Assembly: GCA_017544005.1 (NCBI GenBank)
Contig: JAFYEZ010000005.1
Coordinates: forward strand, 1 to 64,000
DNA from: Bacteroidales bacterium
Lineage (GTDB): Bacteria > Bacteroidota > Bacteroidia > Bacteroidales > UBA932
Length of the DNA stretch: 64,000 nucleotides
Direction of reading: 5' to 3'
Each line of letters opens with the position of its first letter. Position 1 is the first letter of the stretch. Under the pieces are notes generated by a model that worked only from the letters and a program-made list of their open reading frames with translations, was not told where the DNA came from and ran no database searches. The translations under genes and the position numbers were made by a program. Shown in pieces: positions 26,617-35,909 of this stretch.

Positions 26617-27660
26617 TTAATGATACTTGTACCCTGCTGCGCGGAGCTGGTCCGTATTCTTGAACGGATGGCGCGGCTTGAGGTAACGCGCCAGGAACTG
26701 GTAGGTCTCGAAGCGGATATCCGTCGCTTCCCGGGTGTCGACGCGCTCGAAGTGGTGCGCACCGGGCATCGGCGGATAGATGGCATATTCGAAATCCTTG
26801 TTGGCCAGATGCAGGGCATCGATCATCCGCTTGACCTCGGTCCAGCTGACGTCGTCGTCGTTCATGCAGGTGGTGATGCGCAGCGGGCGGCAGAGCCGGT
26901 CGGCATAGGTTACCGGGGAACGGCGGGCATACTCGTCCGGTTTCTCCTCCGGCGTTGCGTTCACGTGGTAGGGCTGCGTGAAGTTCTTCAGGTAGTCCTT
27001 CTGCTGATAGGTCAGACGATAGGTAATGTCGCTCACCGGCACGCCGGCATAGGCGCAGGTATATTTCTCCGGATAGCGGAGGATATTGTGCAGCGAGATC
27101 ATGCCGCCGTGGCTCCAGCCCAGCAGGCCGATTCGGGTCGAATCGACCACATCGTAGCTGTCCACCATATAGTCGCGGAGCGCCAGCACATCCTCGTTCT
27201 CCAGTCCGCCGTAGTCGATCGCCTCATAGTGGCTCTTGCCGTAACCGGTGGAGCCGCGGTAGTCCGCGGAAGCCACGATATACCCCTGGGCCACCAGCTC
27301 CCGGAAGATATGGACGCTGCCGGTACTCATGTGCGCGTGGATGCCGCCATGCGAGAAGATGACGAGCGGATACTTCTTGTTCTGCTTCACCTCCTTGGGG
27401 AAGAAGATATAGGAATAGAACTTCAGCGGATTGTCGCTGAGCGTGTCCTTGAAGGTGCAGCCGGTGGTCTTCTGAACCGCCTTGGCTGGCCCGGTAATGC
27501 GGACGATGTCCACATAGGCGATATCGGACATCCGCTGGAAGAAGAGCTCCTCCTCGATCATCCGCGTCAGCGTCGTGTACTGGTGCTGGTCATTCTCCTG
27601 CGCCTGGGCGGAAACGCCTCCGATCAGGAGGGCAAGAATCAAAAACAAGTACTTTTTCAT
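26617..27660 (-). CDS. Secreted S9-like alpha/beta-hydrolase (peptidase or esterase)
   Basis: The 347-residue exported hydrolase has a signal peptide (MKKYLFLILALLIGGVSAQAQ). The fold shows YPLVIFSHGGIHAH as oxyanion region and nucleophile Ser183 in LLGWSHGGM. An acid residue lies in CMNDDDVSW and the catalytic His in GAHHFE. Without the beta-propeller it is the short, hydrolase-only type of the prolyl-oligopeptidase clan. I start at ATG 27660, because an upstream extension would run into tpiA. It lies 4 nt after tpiA, so the two are probably cotranscribed despite unrelated roles. Confidence 0.83.
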   Translation of the reverse strand: MKKYLFLILALLIGGVSAQAQENDQHQYTTLTRMIEEELFFQRMSDIAYVDIVRITGPAKAVQKTTGCTFKDTLSDNPLKFYSYIFFPKEVKQNKKYPLVIFSHGGIHAHMSTGSVHIFRELVAQGYIVASADYRGSTGYGKSHYEAIDYGGLENEDVLALRDYMVDSYDVVDSTRIGLLGWSHGGMISLHNILRYPEKYTCAYAGVPVSDITYRLTYQQKDYLKNFTQPYHVNATPEEKPDEYARRSPVTYADRLCRPLRITTCMNDDDVSWTEVKRMIDALHLANKDFEYAIYPPMPGAHHFERVDTREATDIRFETYQFLARYLKPRHPFKNTDQLRAAGYKYH

Positions 27661-27664
27661 ACGA

Positions 27665-28423
27665 TTACCCCCGTGCCTTGGCGATTGCCAGAAAATCATC
27701 GGCCTTGAGAGCGGCACCGCCGATCAAGCCACCGTCGATATCGGGGCAGGCAAAGAGTTCAGCGGCATTGGAGGGTTTGCAGCTGCCGCCGTAGAGGATG
27801 GTAGTCGCCTCGGCTTCTGCGATGCCGAAGCGGTCAGCGAGAAAGTGACGGATGAAGGCGTGAATCTCCTGGGCCTGCTCCGCCGTGGCAGTCACGCCGG
27901 TACCGATGGCCCAGACGGGCTCGTAGGCGACGATAATGCGTCGGAACTCCTCCGGGGTCAGGTCGAAGAGGACATCCTGGATCTGGGTGCCCACCACGAC
28001 GAAGTGCTCGCCGGCATTGCGCTGCTCGAGGTTCTCGCCCACGCAATAGATGACATCCAACCCTTCCGCAAGGGCCAGACGAATCTTCTTGATGAGTTTA
28101 TCAGCGGTTTCACCGTAGTACTGACGGCGCTCGGAGTGGCCGAGGATCGTGTAGCGGCATCCGACACTGCGGAGCATCGCAGCGGAAACCTCGCCCGTGA
28201 AGGCGCCTTTGGGCTCATCGGCGCAGTTCTGGGCAGAGAGGGCGATCGGAGAGCCCTTGAGGGCTTCGCCGACGGCAGAAAGGTGCGTGAAAGGCGGAGC
28301 GACAATCAGTTTGACACCCGCGGGAATCTCGGCTTTGCGGGTTGCGAGTTCTTGGGCGAGTGCCACACCTTCGGGCACCGTCGTATTCATTTTCCAGTTT
28401 CCGGCTACGATTTTCTTTCTCAT
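27665..28423 (-). CDS. tpiA: Triosephosphate isomerase
   Basis: Interconverts dihydroxyacetone phosphate and glyceraldehyde 3-phosphate. The 252-residue TIM barrel starts MRKKIVAGNWKMNTT (active-site Asn and Lys). The catalytic His is in LGHSERRQYYGE and the catalytic Glu in VAYEPVWAIGTGVTA. The phosphate loop is GGSCKPSNAAEL and the C-terminus is GGLIGGAALKADDF. The -7 box is only 5 nt from the ATG. Confidence 0.97.
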   Translation of the reverse strand: MRKKIVAGNWKMNTTVPEGVALAQELATRKAEIPAGVKLIVAPPFTHLSAVGEALKGSPIALSAQNCADEPKGAFTGEVSAAMLRSVGCRYTILGHSERRQYYGETADKLIKKIRLALAEGLDVIYCVGENLEQRNAGEHFVVVGTQIQDVLFDLTPEEFRRIIVAYEPVWAIGTGVTATAEQAQEIHAFIRHFLADRFGIAEAEATTILYGGSCKPSNAAELFACPDIDGGLIGGAALKADDFLAIAKARG

Positions 28424-28428
28424 GTTGG

Positions 28429-28436
28429 CAAATATA
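28429..28436 (-). promoter_or_regulatory. -7 box of tpiA, 5 nt from the ATG
   Basis: TATATTTG ends at 28429 and the ATG begins at 28423, predicting a leaderless or nearly leaderless mRNA. Confidence 0.55.
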
Positions 28437-28447
28437 TAAAGTAATTA

Positions 28448-30130
28448 TTAGAAAATCAAGGCAATGCCGCCGCCGAAGTTAAATCCGGGCTCGACATACA
28501 TCGGGACGTACTGGTTGCGGCAGCCGAAGAGGTTGCCCAGCTTTCCGTAAACGGTCAGGTTGTGGTTCACCACATAATCCAGCGTGAGCCCCACGTTGTG
28601 GATCCACGGCGTGGACCAGGCGCCGAAGGTGCTGCCGCTGACCGAACTGCGGAAGTCATAATCGAGGGAGCCGATCAGGCGCTCCCGCCAGTTGTAGCGG
28701 AAATAGAGCCGCCCGGTCGCCACCGGCAGCTGGGTGACGGGCGCTTCCCCTTCCAGGGCAAAATAGTGCCGCAGGCGGAGCTCGCCGCCCGTGGTCACGG
28801 TAGAGGATTTCCAAAAGGCGTCCAGGCCGCCCACCAGCGTGTTGGCACTGACAAATCCCAGGCGAATCTCCGCCGGAGAACCGTCGGTGGGCACAACCGG
28901 CTCAAAGACGGGCGTGCAGCGCTGCATCACGAACGATCCCGAGAAGTTCATGGCAAAACGGCCCGAAATGACGCTCTCGAGGGCGAGGGTCGCCTCGAGC
29001 GGACGATTTCCCATCAGCATGGGCGTATTGGGGGTGAGCAGCGGTACCCGGTCCGCCAGGTCACCATAATCGTTCAGATCGAAACCACCGCCGAGAATGG
29101 CATGAATCCAGAGTGCGCGCCGGCTGAGTTCGTAACGGGCGTCGATATCCGGAAAAACATTGCTCAGGGCATTGAGGTTGTTTCCGTCCGGCGCCTTGGC
29201 GGCATCTGATTTCTGGAGGCCGAACCGGTTGCCGAACTTGACGCCGAAACGTCCTTCGAAACGTTTGTTGGAGTACTCGTAGATGGGGGAAAACTCCACG
29301 ACGGAAATCGAATAATCCTTGAATCCTGCATAATCGCTGAAGCGGATGGCCATGTCGATGTAGATCCGGTGAATATCGAAGGTGGTTCCCACCCAGCCGT
29401 CGAGGCTGAATCCATTGATGTTCACTGCGAGCGGATCGGTCATCGCACCGGTGAGCCAGGTGGAGCGGCCGCCGTCGTAGCGCAGGTTGAAGTCGTAGTA
29501 AATGTCTTTCTCGTTTGCCGTGGTGGAGCGCAGACCGGCTGAGAAGCCATAGCGCTGAAGTCCGCCCGCAGCCGTTGCTCCGGTGCCGGAAACCGTATAA
29601 CGGCTGTCATATTTGTAGTTGAGCCCGAAACCGGCCTCCCCCGTCGCCCACACGATCTTCATGTGGGCTGCGGCATCATTGTCCGTATTCCGGAGTGAGA
29701 GGGGATCTCCCCCCAGCACATCCGGAACGCCGCCGAAGAAAGAGTTGTGATGGAGCGCCAGATCGAAGTACATTCCTTTTTTGGAGGCCTTCTGCAGGTG
29801 AATGTCCAAAAGAGGCGAGATGGGCATCTGCAGGCCGAGGCGGGCGTAGAAGAGCGGCAGCCGCACCGGATCCATCGGCTTGATGCGCAGCGCATCATAG
29901 GGGGTAAACTCGTAGAGGTTGCCGTAGGGCTTCTCGAAAATGGAATAGTCCGTGGTATGGCCGAATCGCGACAGGGTATCGGGCACCTCGACGGGCAGTA
30001 CCGGCTTATGGATTTCCCCGAGCCGGACATCATAGGAACGGCTCACCTCCACCGTCGGGTCGAAACCCTGGGCAGGAAGCAGAACTGTAGAAATCAGGGC
30101 CGTCAGGACGGCTGTTATCACGCGTTTCAT
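28448..30130 (-). CDS. Outer-membrane beta-barrel protein of unknown function
   Basis: The 560-residue protein has a signal peptide (MKRVITAVLTALISTVLLPAQG) followed by an N-terminal linker (DPTVEVSRSYDV). A series of amphipathic strands runs to the C-terminus, for example FGLNYKYDSRYTVSG, YFRYNWRERLIGSLDYDFRS and GLTLDYVVNHNLTVYGKLGN. The final strand FNFGGGIALIF is typical of barrel proteins inserted by BAM. There is no plug domain or TonB box, so it is probably not a TonB receptor. The start is ATG 30130, overlapping the TPR stop by 4 nt. The pairing with a periplasmic TPR protein suggests a joint envelope role. Confidence 0.72.
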   Translation of the reverse strand: MKRVITAVLTALISTVLLPAQGFDPTVEVSRSYDVRLGEIHKPVLPVEVPDTLSRFGHTTDYSIFEKPYGNLYEFTPYDALRIKPMDPVRLPLFYARLGLQMPISPLLDIHLQKASKKGMYFDLALHHNSFFGGVPDVLGGDPLSLRNTDNDAAAHMKIVWATGEAGFGLNYKYDSRYTVSGTGATAAGGLQRYGFSAGLRSTTANEKDIYYDFNLRYDGGRSTWLTGAMTDPLAVNINGFSLDGWVGTTFDIHRIYIDMAIRFSDYAGFKDYSISVVEFSPIYEYSNKRFEGRFGVKFGNRFGLQKSDAAKAPDGNNLNALSNVFPDIDARYELSRRALWIHAILGGGFDLNDYGDLADRVPLLTPNTPMLMGNRPLEATLALESVISGRFAMNFSGSFVMQRCTPVFEPVVPTDGSPAEIRLGFVSANTLVGGLDAFWKSSTVTTGGELRLRHYFALEGEAPVTQLPVATGRLYFRYNWRERLIGSLDYDFRSSVSGSTFGAWSTPWIHNVGLTLDYVVNHNLTVYGKLGNLFGCRNQYVPMYVEPGFNFGGGIALIF

Positions 30131-33100
30131 CCCTTCACCTCCGGTTTTTTGATTTTTTCCAGGCGTTCGCGGACCTGGTCGCACACGTCATCATCGTCAC
30201 CCGCAGGCGCATAGCCCTCCAGGATGCTGCGGTAGGTGGCCTCCGCCTGCTCCAGCTCCTCACGCGCCACGAAGGCGTCGCCCAGCACGATAAAGCTCTT
30301 GGCCAGCCAGTAAAGCTGCGGCGTACCCGAATCGGAGAAGGCATAGACCCGGTTTTCCACATCGGCAAAATTGCCTGCATTGAAGGCGTCCAGCACCTGC
30401 AGGTAGGTAGCCTCGGCGCCATAGGCATCGGCCGGATTGACGGAGAGCGACTCCAGCAGCGGTTTGGCCAGCATGCGGTCGCCCTTCACCCGATAGCTCT
30501 TGGCCAGCGTGTACTGCGCTTCGCGCAGCGTGGCTTCCGGAGCCGCCGCATCGGAGACCAGCATCTGGGCATCCTTGATGGCCTCGTCGTATTTCTTGGT
30601 CTTGTAATAAGCGCGCATCCGGCCCAGAAGGGCACTCTGGCGAAGCGGCTCATTCTCCGTGGTAGAGATCAGCGAACTGTAGGCGGCAGCCGCCCGGCTG
30701 TAGCGCTCGAGTTCCATGGAGATTCGGGCATAAGCCACCGTAGCGGCCTCGGTCAGGGCGCCTTCCGTACCCCGTTTCATCACCTTCAGATAGGCATCGG
30801 CCGCCGCTTCCTTGCGGTTGGTGGCCCGCAGCGATTCGGCCATCAGGAACCAGGCGCGTGTCGTGTAGGGTCCGTCCGGATAGGCGGAGAGGAACGACTG
30901 GAGAGCCGTCATGGCCGAAGCGTGGCGGCCGCTCTGATGCAGCTGCTCGGCCGATGCGAAAAGCATCTGCTCGCGCTCATTGTCGCTCTTGATGTTCGAC
31001 ATGCCGATTTCATCGAGCCAGGAGAGGAAGACCTCGGGCCGGTTCAGCGTCTGATAGATGCTCTCCATGCCGGAGATGGCATCCTGGGCCTCCTGGGTAT
31101 GCGGGCAGTCGGCCACCACCGTCTTGTAATAGTCGATGGCCTTGTCGAATTTGCCGGCATTGGAATAAATCATGGCCAGCTCCAGCAGGCTGCGGGCATA
31201 GAAAGTGCTGTCGGACTTCATGCCCAGCAGGGTGTAGAAGCACTCCGACGCATCCTCGTTTTCCCCGCGCTGCACGAAGGTCCGGCCCAGTTCGAAGAGC
31301 GACTGCGGATAGAGCGCCGCATTGCGGTGGCGCCGGGTGACACTGCGCAGGATGGCTATCTTCTTTGCATCATTGCCCGTCAGGCCGTAGGCCACGGCAC
31401 TCTGGTAAGCCGGATAGATATCCGGATGGGTATTGTACTTGGTGAAGACCGCCTCGTAGGTGGTGGCCGCCGCCGCGTAATTGTTCTGCATGTAGTAGGA
31501 ATCGGCCAGGCGGATGCGCGCGTCGCGGTCGAAGAGCGGCGCATCGGTAGCGGCCAGATACTCTGAGAACCGCTTCTGCGCCTCGGCGAACTTGCCCGCC
31601 TTGAAGTAACAGTAACCCAGGTTGTAGAGAGTCATCGGCCCCTGCTGCGTGCTGCGGAAATCGGGGCGCTCGAGCAGCGAGGCGTAGATCTGCGCCGCAT
31701 CGGCGAACCGGCCGTTGCGGTAGTGGCACTCGGCCAGCCAGTAGGAGGCCTGGTTGCCCAGCGAGGCGTCATATTTGGCATTGGCGAGCGAAGTCTCGAG
31801 CATCGGGACGGCGGAGCGGTAGGCCCCGGCCTGAATCTGCTGCATCGCCCGCAGGAAGGAGGCGCGCTGGAGGTTCGTCACGACCTCGGGATCCTTCTTG
31901 ACAATCTTGTTCAGCGCTTCCACCGCCGAGGAATAATCCTTGCTCCGGAGATACGAGGCGGCGATATAGTTGTTGATGATGTCGTCCCGGCCGCTCTTCG
32001 GGTAGAGCTGCATGTACTGGTCAAACTGCGAGATGTCTGCGTTGACATCAAAGGAGAGCTTGGCAAAGTTGAACAGGGCGTCCTCCTTGATGGCCGGATC
32101 GAAATCGAGTCCGGCGGCAGACTGGAAGGCCGACATGGCGGCCAGCTGATTCCGCGCCTTGAGGTAGCAGTTGGCCAGGTGGTACCAGGCGTTCTGCGAG
32201 AGGGAGTCCGGCACGGTGACCACCTTTTCAAACGACTCGGCGGCCGCCTTGTAGGACTTCAGGTCGTAGGAAAGGATGCCCGAGAAGTAATAGTCCTTGC
32301 GGGAGAGCTTGGCGCCGGAGTTCCGGAAAATCTCCAGGTAGGTGCTGGCCTCCTCGTTGCGGTCGAGCGCGAAGAGCGCCTCGGCGATAATGCGAGCCAG
32401 GTTCGGCTTGAGGTCGGTACCCACCTCATCGAGTATCTTCGGTCCCTCGGCGGCCACGTAGGCATGATCTCCCATCATGAACTTGGATTCCACGCTGTAG
32501 TAGGTGGACATGACGCGGAAGCGGGAGTCGCCGGCCGCCTTGCAGAAGAGCCCGAAGGCCTCGTCGAAGGCTTTGTCCATGTAGCGGACATAGGCCAGGT
32601 AGTAGATGCTCGGATAGGTGTAGATGGAAAGCGGTTCGTCGATGATGCTCCGGTAGCCGGCCGCCGCGCGGTCGTTGTGCCCCGTGCGCATGTCGCAGAA
32701 GGAGCGCTTGAATTCAAACTCGGTGCGCCAGTCGCTGTAAAGGTAGTTCTTGTTGATGTCTTCGAAATACTCGTGCGCCTTGTCGTATTCCCCACGGTCG
32801 AAGAAACGGGAAGCGAGCGCATAGCGCACCATCGAGAGTTCGGGCGCCGTGGGATAGTTCTCCGAAAAGACCTTCACCAGCCACTCCGCATTGACGCGGT
32901 CCATCGCGATGGCGCAAAGCACGCGGTAGGCCTCCAGTTCGGATCGGCGCAGGGCATAACTATCGTCGATGGCCGCGGAGAGATCGGCAAAAGCCTGTTC
33001 CGCAGCCGCATAGGCCCCACTGTTGTAGAGCATGCGCGCAGACTCCAGCCGCTCGCGGAAATCGCCGCCTCCGATACCTGTCGCGCGCAGGGGCATCGCT

Positions 33101-33150
33101 GCGGCGAGCAGCAACGTCACGGACAACAGCATGCGGCAGAGGCGATTCAT
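30127..33150 (-). CDS. Large periplasmic TPR-repeat protein
   Basis: The 1007-residue protein has a signal peptide (MNRLCRMLLSVTLLLAAAMPLRA) followed by a nearly unbroken array of TPR-type helix pairs. Repeats carry the A..F..L/Y spacing, for example SGAYAAAEQAFADLSA, RGEYDKAHEYFEDI, LKSYKAAAESFEKVV, AGKFAEAQKRFSEYL and AGKFDKAIDYYKTVV. Several resemble the Tol-Pal/YbgF and BamD type of TPR. I start at ATG 33150; the frame extends to a TTG at 33168 near the promoter. It is cotranscribed with the barrel gene and probably scaffolds protein contacts in the periplasm. Confidence 0.82.
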   Translation of the reverse strand: MNRLCRMLLSVTLLLAAAMPLRATGIGGGDFRERLESARMLYNSGAYAAAEQAFADLSAAIDDSYALRRSELEAYRVLCAIAMDRVNAEWLVKVFSENYPTAPELSMVRYALASRFFDRGEYDKAHEYFEDINKNYLYSDWRTEFEFKRSFCDMRTGHNDRAAAGYRSIIDEPLSIYTYPSIYYLAYVRYMDKAFDEAFGLFCKAAGDSRFRVMSTYYSVESKFMMGDHAYVAAEGPKILDEVGTDLKPNLARIIAEALFALDRNEEASTYLEIFRNSGAKLSRKDYYFSGILSYDLKSYKAAAESFEKVVTVPDSLSQNAWYHLANCYLKARNQLAAMSAFQSAAGLDFDPAIKEDALFNFAKLSFDVNADISQFDQYMQLYPKSGRDDIINNYIAASYLRSKDYSSAVEALNKIVKKDPEVVTNLQRASFLRAMQQIQAGAYRSAVPMLETSLANAKYDASLGNQASYWLAECHYRNGRFADAAQIYASLLERPDFRSTQQGPMTLYNLGYCYFKAGKFAEAQKRFSEYLAATDAPLFDRDARIRLADSYYMQNNYAAAATTYEAVFTKYNTHPDIYPAYQSAVAYGLTGNDAKKIAILRSVTRRHRNAALYPQSLFELGRTFVQRGENEDASECFYTLLGMKSDSTFYARSLLELAMIYSNAGKFDKAIDYYKTVVADCPHTQEAQDAISGMESIYQTLNRPEVFLSWLDEIGMSNIKSDNEREQMLFASAEQLHQSGRHASAMTALQSFLSAYPDGPYTTRAWFLMAESLRATNRKEAAADAYLKVMKRGTEGALTEAATVAYARISMELERYSRAAAAYSSLISTTENEPLRQSALLGRMRAYYKTKKYDEAIKDAQMLVSDAAAPEATLREAQYTLAKSYRVKGDRMLAKPLLESLSVNPADAYGAEATYLQVLDAFNAGNFADVENRVYAFSDSGTPQLYWLAKSFIVLGDAFVAREELEQAEATYRSILEGYAPAGDDDDVCDQVRERLEKIKKPEVKG

Positions 33151-33172
33151 TTCCCGATTCTTAGTCAAGCAA

Positions 33173-33180
33173 CAAATATA
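33173..33180 (-). promoter_or_regulatory. -7 box of the TPR-barrel operon
   Basis: TATATTTG ends 22 nt before the ATG at 33150. It is divergent from the ftsE-like promoter 13 nt away. Confidence 0.55.
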
Positions 33181-33193
33181 CGAATAAAATTCG

Positions 33194-33201
33194 TAAATTT
33201 G
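33194..33201 (+). promoter_or_regulatory. -7 box of the ftsE-like/nth operon
   Basis: TAAATTTG lies 20 nt before the ATG at 33222. It overlaps the in-frame GTG at 33201, which argues against that GTG as a start. Confidence 0.6.
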
Positions 33202-33221
33202 TGCATCAAACCCCTTTGGAT

Positions 33222-33909
<688 letters not shown>

Positions 33910-33920
<11 letters not shown>

Positions 33921-34548
33921 AAAATACGAAGCCATCCTCGGATGGTTTGCGGCCAACCGGCCCGTCGCGGAGAGCGAACTGCGCTTCCGCAATCCCTACG
34001 AACTGCTGGTCTGCGTGATGCTCTCCGCCCAGTGCACCGACAAGCGCATCAACCTGGTCACCCCGGCCCTCTTCGCACGTTTCCCGAATGCCGCTTCGCT
34101 GGCTCAAGGTTCCGTGGAAGAGATTCTTTCGTACATCAAATCGGTCTCATACCCCAACAGCAAAGCCGCCCACCTGAAGGGAATGGCTGAAAAGTTGGTG
34201 GCCGATTTCGGCGGCGAGGTGCCCGACGACCGCGAGGCGCTCCAGACGCTGCCCGGCGTAGGGCGCAAAACGGCCAATGTGGTGACGTCCGTCCTGTGGG
34301 ACGCCCCGGTGATTGCCGTCGACACCCACGTCTTCCGCGTGGCACGGCGGCTCGGCCTCTCCCGAGGAAAAGATGTGCTTGCGGTCGAAAAAGACCTTAC
34401 GGCCGGCATTCCGGCTGAGATCCGGCCCAAGGCACACCACTGGCTGCTGCTGCACGGACGCTACACCTGCACCGCCCAGCGCCCCCAATGTTCAGAGTGC
34501 GGCCTTGCGCCCTGGTGCGACCGGGCGCTCGGAAAATTCAAGGATTAA
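33910..34548 (+). CDS. nth: Endonuclease III (DNA glycosylase/AP lyase)
   Basis: Removes oxidised pyrimidines from DNA. The 212-residue protein has the helix-hairpin-helix LPGVGRKTANVV with the catalytic Lys close by, the catalytic Asp in VDTHVFRVARRLGLS, and a C-terminal 4Fe-4S cluster motif with Cys spacing C-x6-C-x2-C-x5-C (CTAQRPQCSECGLAPWC). It starts inside the ftsE-like gene. Its stop overlaps the convergent amidotransferase gene by 4 nt. Confidence 0.95.
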
Positions 34549-35387
34549 TTCGCAGCGGGAGTGCTGTTCTTCACTTCCCGCGCCTGCTCGACCAGATGCT
34601 CGAAGATGGGCAGGAAGCGGCTGATTCCCATTTTGCCGTAGAGTACCTCCGGGTGAAACTGCACGCCCAGGACCCCTTTCGCTTCCAGGGCCTCTACGAT
34701 GCCGTCGTCCGCCCAGGCGGTGAAGGTCACGCCCAGGCCCGGCTGGGTCGTGCTGTAGTTGTGACTGGTGTTGACCCAGACATATTCGCTTTCACCCAGC
34801 AGTTTGTATAACAAAGAGGTCTTGCTGATCCGGATAATGTGGGCGTTTGCATCGTTCAGGCCAATATTGGTTCCATTCTGGGAATTCTTGTGCAATACAT
34901 CCGAGGCCGGGACTGCCGTCGTCTTGCCGCCCAGGACGGTATTGATGCGCTGGTGCCCGTAGCAGATGCCCAGGATCGGCTTTCCAGCCGTGAGGGCAGC
35001 CTGGAGCACGCGGTTTTCATAGGTAGAGCGGCCGGTGGTATCGCCCGCCGTGGAACCGGGGGTGATGATGCCGTCCACAGAGGCCACATAGGCCTCCGCC
35101 TCCGCATCGCTCATCGCATAATACTTGAAGAAGACCGGCTTGGCTCCGCAGGGCTTGAGGCAATTCTCATAGTATCCCTTGGTTGCCTTGCCCATCCCGG
35201 AATAGCAGACGCCGATGAGAATCGTATCGACCTCCGGCTTCGGGGTCGGCGTAGGGGTCGGATCAACGGGACCTACTGGATCGACGGGCTTTTCCGAATC
35301 GGGATCCGGCGACGGAACCACCCCCTCGCACGCTGCCAGAGAAAACAGCAGTGCGGCCAGGGTGAAATATTTCAATGCTATTTTCAT
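34545..35387 (-). CDS. Lipoprotein class I glutamine amidotransferase (peptidase C26-like)
   Basis: The 280-residue protein has a lipoprotein signal peptide (lipobox LAAC, Cys20), a Pro/Asp/Thr-rich linker (residues 22-52, PTPTPTPKP) and a C26-type domain. Nucleophile Cys142 is in LGICYGHQ and the His245/Glu247 pair in GVQFHPEVL. Members act on gamma-glutamyl compounds such as gamma-glutamyl-GABA or folylpolyglutamate; the substrate here is unknown. A lipid-anchored, exported copy is unusual for a family that is mostly cytoplasmic in bacteria. It follows msrA directly and shares its transcript. Confidence 0.82.
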   Translation of the reverse strand: MKIALKYFTLAALLFSLAACEGVVPSPDPDSEKPVDPVGPVDPTPTPTPKPEVDTILIGVCYSGMGKATKGYYENCLKPCGAKPVFFKYYAMSDAEAEAYVASVDGIITPGSTAGDTTGRSTYENRVLQAALTAGKPILGICYGHQRINTVLGGKTTAVPASDVLHKNSQNGTNIGLNDANAHIIRISKTSLLYKLLGESEYVWVNTSHNYSTTQPGLGVTFTAWADDGIVEALEAKGVLGVQFHPEVLYGKMGISRFLPIFEHLVEQAREVKNSTPAAN

Positions 35388-35906
35388 CTATTTGAGTCGG
35401 TTTGCCTTGCGGGCGTAGTCAAACAGTTCGGAAGGAAGGTGACAGTAGCCGGAGGGATTCTTGTCCAGGTAATCCTGGTGATATTCCTCGGCCCGGTAGA
35501 AATGCTGCAGAGGCAGTTTCTCCACCACGAGCGGTGCATCGAGTTTCTGCTGCTCGGCGGCAAAGACTTCCTCGATCTGCGGCAGGTCGGCCGGATCGGT
35601 GTAATAGACGCCGGTGCGGTAACGCGTGCCTTCATCCTCCCCCTGCCGGTTCAGGCTGGTGGGGTCGATGGCCTTGAAAAAGAGCTCCAGCAGGAACTTG
35701 AGGGATACCTCCGCCGGATCGTAGGTCACATGGACCGTTTCCGCATGGCCGGTGGTATCGGTGTACACCTGCTTGTAGGTCGGGTTCTCCAGATGGCCGT
35801 TGGCAAAGCCGACTTCCGTCGACACCACGCCCCGGATCTGCTTCAGGTAGTGTTCCGCACCCCAGAAGCAGCCGCCGGCCAGGTAAATATCGCGGGTTGC
35901 TCGCAT
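35388..35906 (-). CDS. msrA: Peptide methionine-S-sulfoxide reductase
   Basis: Reduces the S-epimer of methionine sulfoxide. The 172-residue protein has the active-site GGCFWGAEHYL with catalytic Cys13. The position after Trp is Gly, as in many MsrA proteins outside the CFWC form. RYRTGVYYTD and EEYHQDYLDKNP are also conserved. No signal peptide is visible, so it is probably cytoplasmic. The amidotransferase gene starts one base after its stop. The next upstream gene (Ntn hydrolase) ends 3 nt before the msrA ATG region. Confidence 0.95.
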   Translation of the reverse strand: MRATRDIYLAGGCFWGAEHYLKQIRGVVSTEVGFANGHLENPTYKQVYTDTTGHAETVHVTYDPAEVSLKFLLELFFKAIDPTSLNRQGEDEGTRYRTGVYYTDPADLPQIEEVFAAEQQKLDAPLVVEKLPLQHFYRAEEYHQDYLDKNPSGYCHLPSELFDYARKANRLK

Positions 35907-35909
35907 GGT

